Part shown: positions 9,949 through 20,784 of the stretch, one piece after another
How the letters are laid out: each line of letters begins with the position of its first letter
How positions within the stretch are numbered: position 1 is the stretch's first letter
Source: Monodelphis domestica
Taxonomy: Eukaryota > Chordata > Mammalia > Didelphimorphia > Didelphidae
Assembly: GCF_027887165.1 (NCBI RefSeq)
Contig: NC_077227.1
Span: 440,313,895 to 440,377,894, forward strand
Direction: 5' to 3'
Length of the DNA stretch: 64,000 bases
Notes under the pieces: generated by a model
Seen by the model: the letters and a program-made list of their open reading frames with translations, nothing else
Database searches by the model: none
Told to the model about the DNA's origin: nothing
Program-made: the position numbers and the translations under genes

Positions 9949-10291
9949 TGTAAAAATGGAGACTTGAATCCAGGACTCCAGTCCCCAGAAGTCATTGCTC
10001 ACTTCCCAGAATGCTTTGTAATTGCACTGAATTCTCACCTGGGCAAGAACACGAATTATTATTTAAAGGAGTTCTCCGCTTACTGAGGACCTCTTTTCTA
10101 CTTTCGCTTCGGAGTAGATGCGTCATGTGAGTGAAATTGAATTGGGCCTCTCGGCCCACCTAGCACATGCCTTTCTTACTTGTATTTTCTTAAATTCTCA
10201 ATCTTAAATAAACCTCAAAAAATATAATACTCCTGGCAGAGAGAAACTAATTTCTACCTGCCTCAATTTCCCTAAAATTTTAACTGTTACA
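9949..10291 (+). repeat. ERV-A 3' LTR
   Basis: 343 bp, same ends as the 5' LTR. AATAAA lies at 10207-10212. A 6-bp hairpin TGGGCC/GGCCCA with loop TCTC (10143-10158) replaces the 5' LTR hairpin at the same place. The middle carries several CpG sites absent from the 5' LTR. Confidence 0.85.
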
Positions 10292-10540
10292 TCAGAGAGT
10301 ATTACCAGAACACCTGTCCATTTGGGCCCATAAAGTAGTTCTAAAAATTGAATGAGGTAAGTATAAATAAAGCATTTTAAAAACTGAAACATATAAATAT
10401 AGGCAATAACCTGCATTCAAGAAAATTCCAGTTTGGGTTCACCAACTTGGGCCAGACTTATCTGAAAATTTTGCCAAATGTAATGTAGCCCCAGAGTATT
10501 TCTTTTTCTAATTATGCTTATGTAACACCTTTCAACTCAC

Positions 10541-10735
10541 TGTTCAACCCTAAGCAAATTCCTTTCCTCAACAAGGCCTCAGTTTCATCATCTGCAAAAT
10601 GAAGGAATTGGACAGAATGATCCCTAAGAACTCTTTCAGCTTTCATAGCCTATAGTTCTCCATTACCTTTTCCTAGTTCCCCAAACCTCACTTTGTTATT
10701 TGTTTCTTTTACATTGAAACAGAAGGTCTAGGACA
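10541..10735 (+). repeat. MIR SINE
   Basis: GGCCTCAGTTTCATCATCTGC, then AAAATGAAGGAATTGGACAG, then GATCCCTAAGAACTCTTTCAGC: MIR core and 3' part. Confidence 0.55.
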
Positions 10736-11165
10736 GGGCATTGACTTTGCAGTCACAAGTCCTATTTCTGGCTTGTATAATTAGAATTTGCTCCTCAGAA
10801 ACTCTCTTTCCCAGCTTCCCATGTCCCTTCTCATATTACATGCTAACATAGGAAGGATATAAGTTTTGTGTAGCTCTGCCTCTCGTTCTCTTTTTCTCAT
10901 TAATGCAGCTGGGAAAACTTCTCTTTACTCAGACTTTTACTTTTGTCTTTTTATTTCCTCTACTTTAAGTGATTATTAATAAATCTTATAAAATATAATA
11001 CTTGGAGTTATTGGATATTAATTTAAATCTTACAGGCTCTAATCTTGTTCCCTATGTGACCTTAGGTGAGTCATGTCATTCCCTCCTAGAACTCAGTTTC
11101 TTCAGCTGTAAAATGAATGGATTAGACTAGAAAAGTCTCTCAGGATTCTTCTGGTTCCCACAGTA
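10736..11165 (+). repeat. second MIR SINE, split by a solo LTR
   Basis: The left half (CATTGACTTTGCAGTCACAAG) and right half (CCTATGTGACCTTAGGTGAGTC, TTTCTTCAGCTGTAAAATGAA) form one MIR once the LTR at 10774-11034 is taken out. Confidence 0.65.
10774..11034 (+). mobile_element. solo ERV LTR, 261 bp
   Basis: Begins TGTATAATTAG and ends AATCTTACA, flanked by the exact 4-bp duplication GGCT (10770-10773, 11035-11038). AATAAA lies at 10978-10983. The segment after it (AAATATAATACTT) resembles the same part of the ERV-A LTR, so the two families are related. Confidence 0.75.
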
Positions 11166-11525
11166 CATGGTTTACTATAAAATCCTTCCCAATTTTCCAA
11201 GTTCTGTTGGCTTTCGTGGCTCTTTTAAACAGAGATGTATTTCATGGTTTCTGTAACTGCAAGAAGTATCCTTATTTTTTTTAAGCAAGAACATGTTAGA
11301 TGGTGGGAGAGAACATGCTGAGCCTTGAATTTAGACAGGTGATTTATAGACATGAATTCTGAATAGCTTTGGGTCCTACTGATTGAAAAACAAGGCAGAC
11401 TGTGACTGGCTCCCTTCCCCATGCAGCCTGACATTTCTAATTAAGTTATTATTGAAGGCTTGTAGCAACCCACCTATTTACTGAAATGTCAGCACTTGTA
11501 ATTTCATGGTCCATTTGATGCCTCT
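11166..11525. other. unique sequence, CNE-like
   Basis: No repeat is recognised. 11420-11510 is AT-rich with TAATTAAG and TTATTATTGAAGG words and no interruptions, of the type often seen in conserved noncoding elements; this is a guess from composition. Confidence 0.3.
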
Positions 11526-11790
11526 TAGAGGTAGATAGGTGGTACAACAGGCAAAGAGGACTGTAACTGGAGTTAGGAAGACCTGAGTTCCAATTTTGCC
11601 TCAGACACTAGCTGAACAAGTCAGTTGAACTCTCTAAGCCTGAATTTCCTGAACTATAAAAATGAGACGTAACAATACCTACCTTTTCAGGTTATTGTGA
11701 GGATCAAATGAGAAATATTTGTAAAGAACTTAGCACAGTACCTTGCATGTAGTAAGCATTATATAAATACTTATTCCCTTCTCCCTCCTC
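11526..11790 (+). repeat. MIR-type SINE, full length
   Basis: GTAGATAGGTGGTACAACAGG head, AAGACCTGAGTTCCAATTTT, CCTCAGACACTAGCTG, then GGTTATTGTGAGGATCAAAT and AGTAAGCATTATATAAATAC: the whole MIR in order. Confidence 0.75.
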
Positions 11791-12216
11791 ATTTCCCAAA
11801 GAGAGAACATAGAGATGCCATTTTTTTAGATCCTAAACCCATGATGGCAAACCTATGACACACATGTCAGCTCTGACACTTGTAGCAATTTTTGATGACA
11901 CATGGCCGCATGTGTGCTCATCTTGCCTCAGGGCCTGGGAGTCAAGAGTGGTGGTGCATGCCAGGCAGATGGGGCATGTAGAGGTCCCATGGGGGCGGGG
12001 AGGAGGAGCATGTGCAGGGAAGGAGTGCAAGTAGGCAGGCAGGCTGGCTAGCCGCAGTTGCTGCTCTTGCAGCATCCCTAGGGCCAGCAACCTTGGGAAA
12101 GGAGCGGTGGGATGGGGAAGCCCAGGGGAAGACTGGGTGGAACTTTGGACCACATGCAATGGAGGAGTGCCTGGAACTGATTACTAGACATTTTTAGCAC
12201 CCTGAAAAATATAGCA

Positions 12217-12465
12217 ATGGCTTTACTCACAATTTTTCCCTCTAAGTACTTTTGTGAAACCTTATTCTCAGCATTAAATAACATCAAAACCAACAAAAGA
12301 AACATATTGACAGATGAAGTTAATAGCACTTGCTTGGGCTTGAAGTGTACAAAATACCAACCTTCAATTGAAGATTTAGCCAATGAAAATCAGCAACAAA
12401 AAAAGTCACTAATAGGCAGGTTAGTTAAAGAATTCCCCCTCCTCCTCACTTATCTTAGTTCATAG
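12217..12465 (+). pseudogene. hAT transposase C-terminal fragment
   Basis: About 82 codons. The motif CETLFSALNNIKTNKRN followed by LTDEV..CL.LK matches the hAT C-terminal dimerisation region, which normally ends a transposase of about 600 residues. The BED zinc finger and the catalytic domain are absent. The frame starts in noncoding sequence and ends at a stop soon after the motif. It cannot be active. Confidence 0.75.
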
Positions 12466-12469
12466 CACC

Positions 12470-12560
12470 CCACACAAGTTAAATAATATCATGACCAACA
12501 AAAGAAACTGACTGACAGATGAACAAAGAAGTCACTAAGCAGGTAAGTTAAATAATTAGT
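12470..12560 (+). repeat. partial duplication inside the hAT element
   Basis: AATATCATGACCAACAAAAG..AACTGACTGACAGATGAA..AAGAAGTCACTAAGCAGG repeats, with an internal deletion, the transposase segment at about 12270-12420 (CATCAAAACCAACAAAAGAA..TTGACAGATGAAG..AAAAAGTCACTAATAGG). Confidence 0.6.
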
Positions 12561-12869
12561 TTTTGGTTTATTAAATACAGTTATATATTACAATTATACA
12601 TTTTTGTTATTTAAACTATAAATGTTGCAATTTTTTTTTTACTCGAAGTGACACACCACCCAAGTTATGCTTGTTCTTTTGGCAAATTTTGACACACCAA
12701 GCTCAAAAGGTTGCCCATCACTGCCCTAAGCCTCACTTTAGCCAATAGCTTTATTCTCTTTTGGCACCTAGCCATTCACAGAGATGCTCACAAAATTCAC
12801 TGACCAGCTCATATTGAGTTTTCTCCTCCCTTCCCTTATTTTAACTGCTTTCTACTTGGGATAAGAAGT

Positions 12870-13335
12870 TAGGGAAGCAAATAGAGTAAATTTTGACTCA
12901 GAACACCTCGGTTGAAATCTTGCCTGATACTTAATTCCTTTGTGACTTCAAACAAGCTACTTCCCCTCTTGCTGGCCTCAGTGTCCCATTTATTAAATGA
13001 GGTAATTAGACTAAAATTCAGAAGTGTCAAATAAAAGTCCCAGGCCACATTTAGTCAGTAACAATCTCAAGTAGTGCTTCTTAAACCAAATTAAAAAATA
13101 CATATATATGTACATATATATATATATAATATCCACACACACATACACACATACACAAAGTCAACAAAAATACAATAAAACAGAGATGACATTACATTTT
13201 AAAGTTAAGTCAAAATGTAGCCTCTAGGGATCTTTCTATATGGAGTAGTGGCCCTGTTTCTAAGTCTGACTCCATTGGACTAGATGTTGTTTAAGGTTTC
13301 TTTCAACCCTGAATCCTTTTATTTTAAGACATAGT
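12870..13335 (+). repeat. MIR SINE, split by a hAT MITE
   Basis: Left half to 13018 (CTTGCCTGATACTTAATTCC, CAGTGTCCCATTTATTAAAT, GAGGTAATTAGACTA) and right half from 13279 (GACTAGATGTTG, GGTTTCTTTCAACCC) join into one MIR. Confidence 0.6.
13019..13278. mobile_element. hAT-type MITE, about 260 bp
   Basis: Left end CAGAAGTGTCAAATAAAAG, then CCAGGCCACATTTAG; right end reversed reads CCAATGGAGTCAGACTTAG, then CAGGGCCACTA. GTGTCAAA-type ends with GGCCAC just inside mark a common mammalian hAT MITE. It carries (TA)n/(CA)n at 13098-13157. The host MIR resumes after it. Edges are accurate to a few bases because the duplication has decayed. Confidence 0.65.
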
Positions 13336-13939
13336 CTGAAGGTAAGAATGGAAATAGTAAAACTAGACAATCTGTATCCTGGGTATCCTCTATATCCTGG
13401 TAGCCTTTAAGTGCTATAAAATCTGAACTATTTTTATTTATTCTTTTACTAAAGTTCTCTAATACCTCATCATGACATGGGAGATGGCATTGGGATCTTG
13501 AAGGTTTTGTCCAAAAGGTACAGGTTCCAGGAGGTCGTAGAGAGCTAGAAAGACTTCAAATGTAGTCTCTCTGGAAAGAGACAATATGACTCTCATCTGA
13601 GCAGCAACCCAAGTTCACTATCAGGAAGGTTTCAAAGTGATATTTCTTTTAGCGACAGCAATTTTCAGCCAATTTGTCATATTCAAGAGCAGTAGGAGAT
13701 TTGTTTGTTTTTTAGGATTGTGGAAATAAAGACATTTTTATTGGAATAAATAAGTCCATCAAAGTGTGGTCATGCAAAGGTTGTAAAAGTAATAAGAGCT
13801 TCTATTACATTGCCCATGTGTTTCTGCAAACTCCCTTCTGCACCTGCCCACGAGATTTCCATCTCTGTCATAATTAGATCCAGATCCAAAGGTTAGAATC
13901 TTCATAGGTGGAGGGAGTATATATACCAGTGAAGTTGTA
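13336..13939. other. unrecognised
   Basis: Mostly unknown. 13880-13950 (CTTCATAGGTGGAGGGAGTA, then CCAGTGAAGTTGTAGGTCC) resembles the 3' tail of the SINE type at 14430 and 24575. AATAAA occurs at 13726 and 13747, with no gene attached. Confidence 0.35.
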
Positions 13940-14130
13940 GGTCCTCTCATTACATGATTATCATGGAAATATGTATTATATGTTAACATATGTACAATCA
14001 ATATCATATTACTGTCTTCTTAGGGAGGGGAAGGGTTAGGATGGAAAGAACATAGATTGCAAAATATCAAAACAAATATAAAAAATTATATTGACATGTA
14101 ATCTGGAAAAATCTTTAATTTTATAAGAAA
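13940..14130 (+). repeat. L1 3' untranslated tail
   Basis: ATATTACTGTCTTCTTAGG, GGGGAAGGGTTAGGATGG, then AATTATATTGACATGTAATC is the closing part of a marsupial L1 3' region; compare 23270-23510. Confidence 0.55.
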
Positions 14131-14429
14131 AAATATTGTGGATCTTTGATGTATCAAAATATTATTAACCCATTTTTCTCAATTTTTTTGATGGTGTTCA
14201 GATAGAAACATCCTGGGACAAGCCACTATCCTGCTCCAATTCTTTTTTATGGACAATAAAAAAGGCAATTGAAAAAGTGAATAAAATAACAACTTATGCT
14301 AAGTGAATAAAATGATTAGGATATAAACTTATCTTCTGTACTAGTATTGTTATTCATAACAATCTGTAAAAGTAATATAAGGCAGGAAAATAATTTAATG
14401 ATTTAAATTCAGTTAAGTGTTATAGATTG
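14131..14429. other. nothing recognised
   Basis: AT-rich, with no repeat or gene I can name. Confidence 0.4.
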
Positions 14430-14640
14430 CAGTAATATAAAGGATAGAAAGCTGGTCTTGGAATTAGGACAACCTGGATTCTAATCCTCCTTGAACAGAC
14501 TGGCTGAGTGACCATGAGTAAATACTAAAACCTCTCCATGCCGCCAACTTCCCCTCTAAGATTACCAGGGAACAGTCAACTTCAATGGAGAGGGTTTCCT
14601 CACTGGGATTAACTCATAAAAATGAAATTGATAAGGGAGG
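14430..14640 (+). repeat. CORE-SINE with CACTGGG-type tail
   Basis: GAAAGCTGGTCTTGGAATTAGG, AACCTGGATTCTAATCC, GGCTGAGTGACCATGAG, then GGAGAGGGTTTCCTCACTGG and a TAAAAATGAAAT end. Same layout as 24575-24785. Confidence 0.6.
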
Positions 14641-14984
14641 GCAGTCCCACAGAACTGACCAGTGCCTGAAGGCACACTTGATTGTCCTTTGTATTGAATG
14701 GGGAGAAAGCTCACAGACCAATTAGCCCTACAGCTGTATATACCATGCCTTCTCTCTTAGGGATGGTGGGATCACATTCCTATCTCAGGAATGAGAAGAG
14801 CAAACACCTACTCCCTAGAGGAGAGGAGCCCACAGGGTGTGATGCCCCCAGACCCACAATAAAGTCCTATTTTACTCATTATGGAGAAGGTCAGAGGCTG
14901 AATTCTTTCAAGAACAACACTGATCAGTACTTTGCCAGCATCAAGATCATAGGATTAGATCAATAAAGTAAGAGTTTTTATGAA
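14641..14984 (+). mobile_element. LTR-like segment
   Basis: A TATA-like TATATACC at about 14735, CTTCTCTCTTAGG, then AATAAA (14858-14863) followed by a short CTATTTTACTCATT U5-like part. Layout fits an ERV LTR, but TG/CA ends and a duplication were not found. A chance open frame crosses it. Confidence 0.35.
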
Positions 14985-15084
14985 GCTCTTACTAAGTGCA
15001 AGTCATTATAATGGTATCCTTGGGTTGATGGGAGTATAGTTCAAAATCCCTGGAAAATAAAGAAAGCATTATGATAAGCTGATT

Positions 15085-15315
15085 AGCTAAATGGCTCAGT
15101 GGAGAGCATGGGCTTGTATTCATAAAGATCTGAGTTCATATCCAGTCTCAGATACTAGCTGTGTCTTGGACAAGTCACTAAAGCCTTAACATCTGCCTTA
15201 GCCTTAGTTTTCCTCCCTACATTACCTACCTCACAGGATTGTTGTAAAAATCAAATAAAATAATATTTGTAAATTACTTAGCAAAGTGCCTAGCAAATAA
15301 AAGAAGTTATTCAAT
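15085..15315 (+). repeat. MIR-type SINE, full length
   Basis: AAATGGCTCAGTGGAGAGC, GATCTGAGTTCATATCC, ACTAGCTGTGTCTTGGAC, then CTCACAGGATTGTTGTAAAA and GCAAAGTGCCTAGCAAAT. Confidence 0.75.
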
Positions 15316-16119
15316 GCTTTTCCATTTCCACCTTTTTCTTTTTCAATCCTGAAGATTCATTGAGTAACAAAATACTGCTTCTGTTAGCACAGAAATAAAA
15401 TCACATAGACTTTTGTGTTCTTGGTTCCATTTTTTCCTGGTGCTATCTATAAGGATATATATATATAAGACATGTAAGGAAGAGATATGGCATCCTTTGG
15501 TCCCCCAGTGTAAGGTCAGTTCCATTCTCTAGGGTGCTTATTTCCCAGGTCTATGTAGTTTCATGACTACATATGACACTATGTCTGTGAACAGAGGCAG
15601 CATAGATCTCACTGTCTGTTATTAAATCAATATATATTAACAGAAAAATGAATAATTCTGGGTGCCCTTAAGTCTCTATTTATAAACATTCTAGCATTTT
15701 AATTGATGAGGCAACAAGGTACTGTCTCTTAATCCCTACTTTTAGATCTTCATTTTGAGATATTTTGGCCTTGTTTGTGAGATGGCCTTTTGATGGCTTA
15801 CACCAATATGGCCTCACTAAACTTTCTTTGTTTAAAATGAAGGTATTTCAAAAATATATTAGGAATAGTTCAACACAATGTTAAGATTCACTTTACCTAT
15901 ATCTACTTATTTTATTGGAGGAAGTTGAAATTCATTCATAAACTCCACACCAGGAATTTTGTGTTTGTGGTTAAAAAACTTTCTTAAATTACAAAGTAGA
16001 GTGTAATCTTATTTACACTCTATCAATTGACTGTGCTCTCTACCAATTTGAAACTACAGTGTTCAGGGAAGATTAGTACCTCTGGTGTGAAGATTTTCTA
16101 GGCCCTTTTCAGGACTGCT
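15316..16119. other. unique sequence, no gene
   Basis: No repeat or gene is recognised beyond a short (TA)n run at 15457-15466. Confidence 0.4.
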
Positions 16120-16612
16120 TTACTCCTTTGGTGTCTACCTGCCACCTGTGGCTCCAAGAAGCTGTAGCACTTGAAGGGGCCACATCCCAGTAAAGCATCT
16201 TGGTAGGTGGGCTAAACCAGATTGAGGGTAACCAATAGGCCTCAAACCTATCATTGAAATGAATTAATGAGGTACCTATCCCAGACATGTGATGATTTCC
16301 CCTGGTGAAATGGGCAGATGAGAATAATTTGTTCCAATGGCCAGTAAAAAATAATAGAAGCAGGCATTGTGGAGTGCTTAGAGTTTAGTTACATATTGAA
16401 GAGGTCAATATCAACCACTACATCCCAAGCCATCATTGGTCATCTTGATTTTTGTCTTGCTCCTGCACTTGACTCTGGAAGGGTAAGGCCAAAGACCCTA
16501 TGGAACTCTGCCTCTCTTAAAATCCAATTTATTCTCAAGTCAAGAGACATCACCAGTGATATCATTTTAGTCCTCTTAGAGTATGAAGGACAACAACCAA
16601 TGAAACAATTAT
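16120..16612 (+). repeat. RTE-like LINE or SINE 3' end
   Basis: The block GCACTTGAAGGGGCCACATC.., CATTGTGGAGTGCTTAGAG, CCAAGCCATCATTGGTCATC, then GATATCATTTTAGTCCTCTT and the tail GAAGGACAACAACC resembles a repetitive marsupial element ending in an ACAAC-type tail rather than poly(A), as RTE-mobilised elements do. The family name is from impression only. Confidence 0.4.
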
Positions 16613-16740
16613 AAATAATGTTTGTTTGTAGAATCTTGTAAGAATTTGTAGAATGCTTGTAAGAATTTTAAAGAAAGTTTTTGAATAAGGCTTTTCACCA
16701 GGAGTTATGGGTAAGCCATTCAAACTTCCTATCATGAAGA

Positions 16741-17010
16741 GCTGATCTTTTTTTAAATATGATTTTTTCAAATTACATGCAATAATATTTTTTAACATTC
16801 ACTTTCTAAAATTTTTTTGAGTTTCAAATTCTCTCCTTCCTCCCTTCTTCTCTCTCTTCCCTGAGATGGTAAATTACCTGATCTATGATATACATATGTA
16901 ATCATTTAAAACATGACGATGTTGGCCATGCAGAATAAGACTTTTATAAACAAAACAAAATGAACAAGCAAAAAAAATTCAAAGAAAACAAAGTGAAGAA
17001 GAGTATACTT
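16741..17010 (-). repeat. L1 3' untranslated fragment
   Basis: Pyrimidine-rich CTCTCCTTCCTCCCTTC, then ATGATATACATATGTAATC, then CAAAACAAAATGAACAAGC reads as the reversed 3' region of a marsupial L1; similar to 27190-27660. Confidence 0.5.
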
Positions 17011-17029
17011 AATCAGATATCCTAGAAGT

Positions 17030-17345
17030 AGTCTGACCATATCGGCACAAATCCTCACTAAATCCTATTGACTCCTTATAACCTTCATGATCAAATTTAA
17101 ACATTTTTGATACTCAATACTCTTCAAATCCTGGATCTTCATCTTTTCAATCTTACATGGTATTTCACTTCATATACTCTACTATTTAGCCATCTTGGTT
17201 AATTAGCCATTCCTCACTGATAGCACTCCATAGCCTATCTCTACATTCTAATGTCTATTCCTGCATGTCTGAATTGCTTTCTCTCCTCACTTCCATATTT
17301 TAGTATTACTGGCTGCCTTCAAGATTCAGCTCAAATGCTACAAAA
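17030..17345 (+). repeat. L2 LINE 3' part
   Basis: CTCCTTATAACCTTCATGATC, CTCTACTATTTAGCC, then TGGCTGCCTTCAAGATTCAGCTCAAATGC follow the order of the L2 3' region. Confidence 0.55.
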
Positions 17346-17640
17346 GTTTTTTTTTTTTAACAATTTTAGTAATTTAATTAACATATTTAGCTTATTTATT
17401 ACATTTTAGGGAAAACACTTCAATCTTTAGAGAGAAATGCATTTAGTATCTAAAGTATATGAACATAAACTGTAGGAACTTTTATGTTGTTCTGGATGTA
17501 GGGTATTAGAAATCTGTCCATATTTTCTGGGTCCTCTTATTCTTCCCATGGGTCCCCATCTTCCAATCTGCAATTTCCTTTCTTTTTAAAATCCCCTTTC
17601 ATCTACACTGTGTAACTTTTGTAGATACCTATTGATGCAT
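17346..17640. other. unrecognised, T-run at its start
   Basis: A run of 11 T at 17349 could be the reversed poly(A) of an unknown retrocopy on the minus strand. Nothing coding is visible. Confidence 0.3.
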
Positions 17641-17786
17641 ATGTAGTTAGAAGTTATGAGAACTTACATTAAAGGAATGGCCATACAAGTTGTATATATG
17701 CTTACAATGGAATACTATTGTGCAATAAGAAATGACAACCAAAATGATCACAAAAAAACATTGAAAAATAATTAGTGAGGTACATG
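17641..17786 (+). repeat. short older L1 fragment
   Basis: GGAATGGCCATACAAGTTGT and GGAATACTATTGTGCAATAAG match the last part of L1 ORF2, yet sequence from the middle of ORF2 follows at 17787. It is therefore a separate L1 copy next to the large one. Confidence 0.55.
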
Positions 17787-18875
17787 GGGAGGCAAATCAA
17801 AAATTAATTGGAATTTAAACAATACGATTCTTCAAAATCAGTTAGTTAAAGAACAAATCATAGAAACAATTAATAATTTCATTGAAGAAAATGACAATGA
17901 TGAGGCATCCTTTCAAAATCTATGGGATGTAGTCAAAGCAGTACTCAGGGGGAAATTTATATCCTTGAGTTCATATATTAACAAATTAGGGAGGGTAGAG
18001 GTCAATAAATTGGGCATGCAAATAAAAAAACTAAAAAGTGAAAAAATTAAAAATTCTCAGATGAAGACTAAATTAGAGATCCTAAAAATCAAAGGAGAAA
18101 TTAATAAAATTGATTTTATTGATTTAATAAATCAATTTTATTGAAGGTATTTCAACTATTGATTTAATCAATAAGACCAGAAGCTGGTACTTTGAAAAAA
18201 CAAATAAAATAGACAAAGTACTGGTCAATCTAATTAAAAAAAGGAAAGAAGAAAAACAAACTGACAGTATCCAAGGTGAAAAGGGAAACCTCACCTCTAA
18301 TGAAGACGAAATTAAGGCGATCATTAAAAATTATTATGCCCAATTACATGACAATAAATATGGCAATCTAGGTAATATGGAGGACTATTTACAAAAGTAT
18401 GAATTGCCTAGACTAAGAGAGGAAGAAATAGACTACCTAAACAACTCCATATCAGAAAAGAAATTGAACAAGCCATCAAAGAACTCCCTATGAAAAAAAT
18501 CCCCAGGTCCAGATGGACTCACAAATGAATTCTATCAAACATTCAAAGAACAAATAATACCAATATTTTACAAACTATTTGCCAGAATAAACAAAGAGGG
18601 AGTTCTACCAAATTCCTTTTATGACACAAATATGGTGCTGATTCTGAAGCCATGCAGGTCAAAAACAGAGAAAGAAAACTACAGACCAATCTCCTTAATG
18701 AATATAGATGCAAAAAATATTAAATAGGATACTAGCAAAAAGAATCCAGCAAACGATTACAAGGGTTATTCACTATGACCAGGTAGGATTTATACCAAGA
18801 ATGCAAGGATGGTTCAATATTAGGAAAACCATCCACATAATTGACCATATTAACAAGTAAACCGACAAAAATCAC

Positions 18876-19521
18876 ATGATTTTCTCAATAGATGCAGAAA
18901 AGGCCTTTGAAAAAATACAACACTCATTCCTATTGAAAACACTAGAAAGCATAGGAATAGAAGGGCCTTTCCTAAAAATAACAAACAGTATATATCTAAA
19001 ATCATCAGCAAACATCATCTGCAATGGGGATAAACTAGAAGCCTTCCCAAAAAAGATCAAGAGTGAAACAAGGATGCCCATTTTCACCTCTTTTATTTAA
19101 CATTGTACTAGAAACACTAGCAGTAGCAATTAGAGAAGAAAAAGAACTTAAAGGTATTAAAATTGGCAATGAGGAGACCAAGCTATCACTCTTTGCAGAT
19201 GATATGATGGTCTACGTAAAGAATTCTAGACAATCAACTAAAAGGCTAGTGGAAATAATCAACAACTTTAGCAAAGTTGCAGGATACAAAATAAACCCAC
19301 ATAAATCATCAGCATTTCTATATATTTCCAACACATCTCAGCAGCATGAATTAGAAAGAGAAATTCCATTTAAAATCACCTTAGCCAATATAAAATACTT
19401 AGGAAACTATCTGCTAAGACAAACAAAGGAACTATATGAACACAACTACAAAACACTTTCCACACAATTAAAACTAGATCTAAACAATTGGAAAAACATT
19501 GATTGCTCATGGGTCAGATGA
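18876..19521 (+). pseudogene. L1 ORF2 reverse-transcriptase segment
   Basis: The RT domain is split over two overlapping frames, with a shift near 19063-19080. The first holds [14 protein letters not shown] (with the motif Asp), the second [11 protein letters not shown] and the catalytic FADD box (LSLFADDMMVY). ORF2 is normally about 1,250 residues; here only the RT core is legible. Upstream, the PGPDG box is present but frame-broken near 18500. A stop follows the WVR at 19519. Confidence 0.85.
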
Positions 19522-19640
19522 GCTAGCATAATAAAAATTACAATCCTACCCTAATTAACTTACTTATTTAGTGCCATACCCATTGAACTTCCAAAAAACT
19601 TTTTTACTGAATTAGAAAAAAAAAACATAACAAACTTCAT

Positions 19641-20784
19641 TTGGAAGAACAAAAGATCAAGGATATCCAGGGAAATTATGGGGAAAGAAATGTGAAGGAA
19701 GGAGGCCTTGCAGTCCCAGACCTCAAACTATACTATAAAGCAGTGGTCATCAAAACAATTTGGTACTGGCTAAGAGACAGAAAGAAGAATCAGCGGAATA
19801 GACTTGGGGTAAGTGACCTCAGCAAGACAATGTATGATAAGCCCAAATGTCCCAGCTTTTGGGACCCCAATCCACTATTTGATAAAAACTGCTGGGAAAA
19901 CTGGAAGACAGTATGGGAGAGATTAATTTTGGATCAACATCTCACTCCTTACACCAAGATAAACTCAGAATGGCTGAATGAATTGAATATAAAGAAGGAA
20001 ACGATAAGCAGATTAGGTTAACTCAGAATAGTATACATGTCAGACCTTTGGGAAAGGAAAGACTTTAAAACCAAGCAAGAGCTACAAAAAAATCACAAAA
20101 TGTAAAATCAATCATTTTGATTACACCAAGTTAAAAGTTTTTGTACAAACAAAACCAATACAACCAAAATTAGAAGGAAAGCAACAAATTGGGAAACAAT
20201 CTTCATAACAAAAACCTCTGACAAAGGTCTAATTACCCAAATTTATAAAGAGCTAAATCAATTGTACAAAAAATCAAGCCATCCTCCAATTGATAAATGG
20301 GCAATGGACATGAATAGGAATTTTCAGTTAAGGAAATCAAAACTTTTAATAAGCACATGAAAACATGTTCTAAATATCTTATAATCAGAGAGATGCAAAT
20401 CAAAAGAACTCTGAGAAATCACCTTTCATCTAGCAGATTGGCTAACATGACAGCAATGGAAAATAATGAATGCTGGAGGGAATGTGGCAAAGTTGGGACA
20501 TTAATGCACTGCTGGTGGAGTTGTATTGATCCAGCCATTCTGGAGGGCTTTTAGCATCCCAAAGGGTGTTAAAAGACTGTCTGCCCTTTGATCTAGTCAT
20601 AACACTGCTGGGTTTATACCCCAAAGAGATAATAAGGAAAAAAGATTTTTACAAGAATATTCATAGCTGCACTCTTTGTGGTGGCAAAAAATTGGAAAAT
20701 GAGTGGATGCCCTTCAATTGGGGAATGGCTGAACAAATTGTGGTATATGTTGGTGATGGAATACTATTGTGCTCAAAGGAATAA
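19641..20784 (+). pseudogene. L1 ORF2 C-terminal segment
   Basis: Three frames in series (19641-20021, 20357-20554, 20566-20784) carry the usual L1 C-terminal blocks: GGLAVPDLKLYYKA, the Trp/Asn-rich FDKNCWENWKTVWERL, SRLANMTAMENNECWRECG, then a QIVVYVGDGILL block. Frameshifts between them prevent one protein. Confidence 0.8.

Larger units (their letters stand above)
6554..10291 (+). mobile_element. ERV-A: complete, internally deleted provirus
   Basis: Two LTRs start TGTAAAAATGGAG and end AACTGTTACA. The exact 4-bp duplication TCAG flanks the whole unit (6550-6553 and 10292-10295), so this is one integration of 3.74 kb. The 3.04-kb interior has no recognisable gag, protease, polymerase or integrase. 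It holds a primer-site-like motif, a GC-rich leader, a short env-leader-like frame, a later SINE, and a long AT-rich noncoding 3' part shared with ERV-B. It is a dead, probably non-autonomous copy. A 4-bp duplication and TG..CA ends fit class I (gammaretrovirus-like) ERVs, but no coding sequence confirms the class. Confidence 0.8.
11839..12723 (+). mobile_element. hAT DNA transposon remnant, 885 bp
   Basis: Ends are imperfect inverted repeats: left CCATGATGGCAAACCTATGA, right (reverse complement) CAGTGATGGGCAACCTTTTGA. The flanking 8-mers TCCTAAAC and CCCTAAGC agree at 6 of 8, the duplication size typical of hAT elements. Inside is a C-terminal transposase remnant. The first third is G+C-rich and codes nothing. 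Most of the transposase gene is missing, so this is an internally deleted copy. Confidence 0.75.
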
